DNA of 6,542 nt from an uncultured Clostridia bacterium (GTDB taxonomy: Bacteria; Bacillota; Clostridia; UBA1381), in the NCBI GenBank assembly GCA_944391635.1, contig CALXUL010000289.1, forward strand, positions 1-6,542, written 5' to 3'. A program made the translations under genes and the position numbers. Positions 4,951-6,542 of the stretch are shown here, piece after piece. Each line of letters starts with the position of its first letter. Within the stretch, counting starts at the first letter, position 1. The notes under the pieces are model-generated. The model was not told the DNA's origin. It ran no database searches and saw nothing but the letters and a program-made list of their open reading frames with translations.

Positions 4951-5206
4951 ACACATTTCAAAAAATAATTTCATATTATTTACTCTTCATGTGAATTTTG
5001 TGAAAATTGCACAGAGGAAATAGGCGGCGCACGACTGTGTTTAACAAAATGAGTTAAACAAAGAACAGCCAAACTTACCCGTATAATAACAGCGGATAAA
5101 TTTGGCTGTACGGTCGCATAATTATTATGTCCGTATCAGACGTCTGTTTTTGTAGGCGTTATTTAGTTTTATACTGTTTGCAGGTTACTTTAATTCATTT
5201 CATATC
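4951..5206. other. Gene-free, hairpin-rich intergenic stretch
   Basis: No supported coding frame. It holds several symmetries: TGTGAATTTT/AAAATTgCACA (4990-5013), TGTTTAAC/GTTAAACA (5038-5045, 5053-5060), the long terminator-like stem at 5065-5109, TACGG..CATAA/TTATG..CCGTA (5109-5135) and the 10-bp palindrome CAGACGTCTG (5137-5146). The junction between element-derived DNA and the carbohydrate operon probably lies here, but no direct repeat of the tRNA-Arg 3' end was found. Confidence 0.5.
5054..5109 (-). terminator. Terminator of the GH94-esterase operon
   Basis: ACAGCCAAA (minus 5109-5101) pairs with TTTGGCTGT (5073-5065), nine base pairs, with a shorter inner CCG/CGG pairing. On the minus strand it is followed by a T-rich TTCTTTGTTT. 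It lies about 100 bases after the esterase stop codon, the right side for ending that operon. Confidence 0.6.
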
Positions 5207-6223
5207 TCACTTTAATATATCGGTCAGTCTGTCGGCAATCTGCTGCACTCCGTAAATGCTGGGATGTATCTCGTCAGCTGACAGTAATGTCATATCACCC
5301 AAAAGCTCCAATCCGTTTATAAGGGTTACATTACTGAATGCAAGTCTGTCAACCGTTTCTTTTATGACTCTTCTCCATGCATCAGGCTCTTTTTTGCCGT
5401 GATAATCATCTCCGCAATAAAAAGGTGATATTATATATACCTTTTTATCCTTATTTCTTCCGGCAACCTCAGAAACGGCGTTTTCCACACGCTCTCTTAT
5501 TTTACTTTCTTCCCAGTACAGCACGTTAATTCCAAGCTCCATAACCGCCATGTCCCATGCACCGCGTTCGCCCTCGGAGGCTATATAATCAATGACCTCC
5601 GGCTCCATACAACAGCTTCCCGCCATACCAAGATTTCTCAAATCCATATCAAGACTGTGAGCAAGCAATGACGCCCATGTATGTGATGTATCTATCGAAT
5701 TTGAGCCGTGGGTGATAGATGAACCGTAACAGAGCAACGTCTTTTCCGGCGTTTGCTCCTTTGTAGGCGGCACTATATCGCCGGAAATGTCAAGAATTTT
5801 ATACGCTCCTCTGTCGAATATAATTCTTACTACATCAGGATCAAACGAATCCCCCGCGGCTTTTGCCATATCACGCAAAGTGTCGATATTTTTCTGTTTT
5901 TCAAACACAAAATCAGTTGGAATATTCGGCACATATGTATTGTTTTCATGATCCGGATAACCGCCCTGAATACCTCCTCTGTAAACGTGGAAACAGGAAT
6001 TCATGCTTTTATCAGCCGTAGACTGCATACGCACCACAGCTGTCCCACTGTTGATAACAAACCTAATCTCAACACCTGTTGAAAAAACATTCATATTCTT
6101 TCCGTTCGGCGCTTCAAATTTATCCGTCAGTTTCTTCGGCATACGATACCACGTTACTCCTCTGTCTTTACTGTCTATATCTATGTCCGAAACGTTATAC
6201 AGCTGTGCATTTTTATATATCAT
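5207..6223 (-). CDS. SGNH/GDSL hydrolase, probable carbohydrate esterase
   Basis: A 338-residue protein with an N-terminal beta-rich domain (about 1-155) and a C-terminal SGNH domain. Block I is Y-G-S-S-I-T-H-G (Ser169 as nucleophile), block II N-L-G-M-A-G-S (Gly199), block III G-I-N-V (Asn233), and block V D-E-I-H-P-S (Asp317, His320), so the catalytic set is complete. The GSSITHG form and two-domain layout resemble the GDSL_3/SsfX3-like and CE2-like esterases, which remove acetyl or other acyl groups from sugars. No signal peptide is visible, so it should act in the cytoplasm. It follows the GH94 gene by 32 nt in the same direction, suggesting deacylation of imported oligosaccharides before or after phosphorolysis. 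A TTG 18 nt upstream overlaps the Shine-Dalgarno; the ATG at 6223 with AAAGGAAG seven bases upstream is the start. Substrate not determinable. Confidence 0.88.
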   Translation of the reverse strand: MIYKNAQLYNVSDIDIDSKDRGVTWYRMPKKLTDKFEAPNGKNMNVFSTGVEIRFVINSGTAVVRMQSTADKSMNSCFHVYRGGIQGGYPDHENNTYVPNIPTDFVFEKQKNIDTLRDMAKAAGDSFDPDVVRIIFDRGAYKILDISGDIVPPTKEQTPEKTLLCYGSSITHGSNSIDTSHTWASLLAHSLDMDLRNLGMAGSCCMEPEVIDYIASEGERGAWDMAVMELGINVLYWEESKIRERVENAVSEVAGRNKDKKVYIISPFYCGDDYHGKKEPDAWRRVIKETVDRLAFSNVTLINGLELLGDMTLLSADEIHPSIYGVQQIADRLTDILK

Positions 6224-6230
6224 TGAAGTT

Positions 6231-6238
6231 CTTCCTTT
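6231..6238 (-). promoter_or_regulatory. Shine-Dalgarno deciding the esterase start
   Basis: AAAGGAAG on the minus strand, seven bases before the ATG at 6223. It excludes the upstream in-frame TTG at 6241, which directly abuts it. Confidence 0.8.
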
Positions 6239-6255
6239 CAAATTGAAATATTTAA

Positions 6256-6542
6256 CTATATATTTACAACAACCTTATGTCTGCTGCCCTTTTCAAGCGG
6301 CGGAAGAATGTTTGTATCTGTCTTTTCGCCGTCAAGGTATACAGCTTTTTTTCCGGTGCGTATAATCTCTATCTCATAAACCGCTCCTCTGAAGGTGCGT
6401 GTTATTTCTGCTTTATCCCATGCTGACGGGATTTTCGGATCTATCAGCAAGCCGTTAAACTCGGCTCTTACGCCAAGCATATATTCAATTATATATCTGA
6501 ATACCCAGCTTGTTGTTCCCGTTGTCCAGCTTCCCGTAACCT
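6256..6542 (-). CDS. Glycoside hydrolase family 94 phosphorylase, C-terminal end (5' part outside window)
   Basis: The frame is open to the window edge: the last codons there read V-T-G-S-W-T-T-G-T-T-S-W, then Y-M-L-G-V-R-A-E-F-N-G-L-L-I-D-P-K-I-P-S, W-D-K-A-E-I-T-R-T-F-R-G-A-V-Y. The T-G-T-x-x-W, L-G-V-R-x-x-x-x-G-L-x-I-D-P-x-I-P and R-x-F-R-G-A-x-Y blocks are the signature of the GH94 C-terminal region (cellobiose, cellodextrin, chitobiose, laminaribiose or beta-1,2-oligoglucan phosphorylases). These enzymes split beta-glucosides with phosphate to give a sugar 1-phosphate, in the cytoplasm. The ATG at 6480 is internal. About 95 residues are visible of a protein usually near 800 or more, so the specificity cannot be assigned. 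It ends with TAG, 32 nt before the esterase. Confidence 0.88.
   Translation of the reverse strand, partial: VTGSWTTGTTSWVFRYIIEYMLGVRAEFNGLLIDPKIPSAWDKAEITRTFRGAVYEIEIIRTGKKAVYLDGEKTDTNILPPLEKGSRHKVVVNI

Noticed and set aside
1..6542. CRISPR array or insertion sequence
   Set aside because: No regularly spaced repeats of CRISPR type and no transposase frame or terminal inverted repeats enclosing one were found.

Overview
The window looks like a chromosomal stretch of an AT-rich, low-GC Gram-positive bacterium, most likely a gut-type Clostridia (Oscillospiraceae or Lachnospiraceae-like). The basis is strong AAAGGAGG ribosome binding sites, intrinsic terminators with U-tracts, sigma-A type promoters, a tRNA-Arg with encoded CCA, and the protein families present. 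No species can be named from sequence alone.

Left part (1-2100). The window opens inside a sensor histidine kinase gene (+ strand); its first complete codon is the E that follows the phospho-accepting His of the H-E-L-R-T-P motif. The gene converges through a shared hairpin on a minus-strand cation/proton antiporter of the CPA2/NHA (SLC9B-like) type. The antiporter leader is the most informative element here. A TTGACA-17-CATTAT promoter with an extended -10 is followed directly by an RNA that matches the fluoride riboswitch (crcB motif) in primary motifs, P1, pseudoknot and P2. An intrinsic terminator re-uses the pseudoknot strand. The antiporter is therefore probably switched on by fluoride.

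Middle part (2084-4140). A near-perfect sigma-A promoter reads into a 5' half of a tRNA-Arg(CCU), which breaks off just after the anticodon loop, and then into a complete but different tRNA-Arg(CCU) with terminator. Facing this tRNA are an excisionase gene and a tyrosine integrase gene in one small operon, the usual layout of an element integrated at a tRNA. The integrase frame is split by an in-frame TGA where relatives are expected to have Trp, so it is probably inactive. Repeats TTTTTGCTAATTG between the tRNA and int may be integrase arm sites.

Right part (4140-5206). This holds inverted repeats, a decayed minus-strand gene in three frames, a small DeoR/WYL-like winged-helix regulator with its own promoter, and a hairpin-rich intergenic region. 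It reads as remnant element DNA. No second attachment site was found, so the far border of the element is unknown.

Far right (5065-6542). This is a minus-strand carbohydrate operon: the C-terminus of a GH94 disaccharide phosphorylase, 32 nt, then an SGNH/GDSL esterase, then a terminator hairpin. Intracellular phosphorolysis plus deacylation of oligosaccharides is the inferred role.
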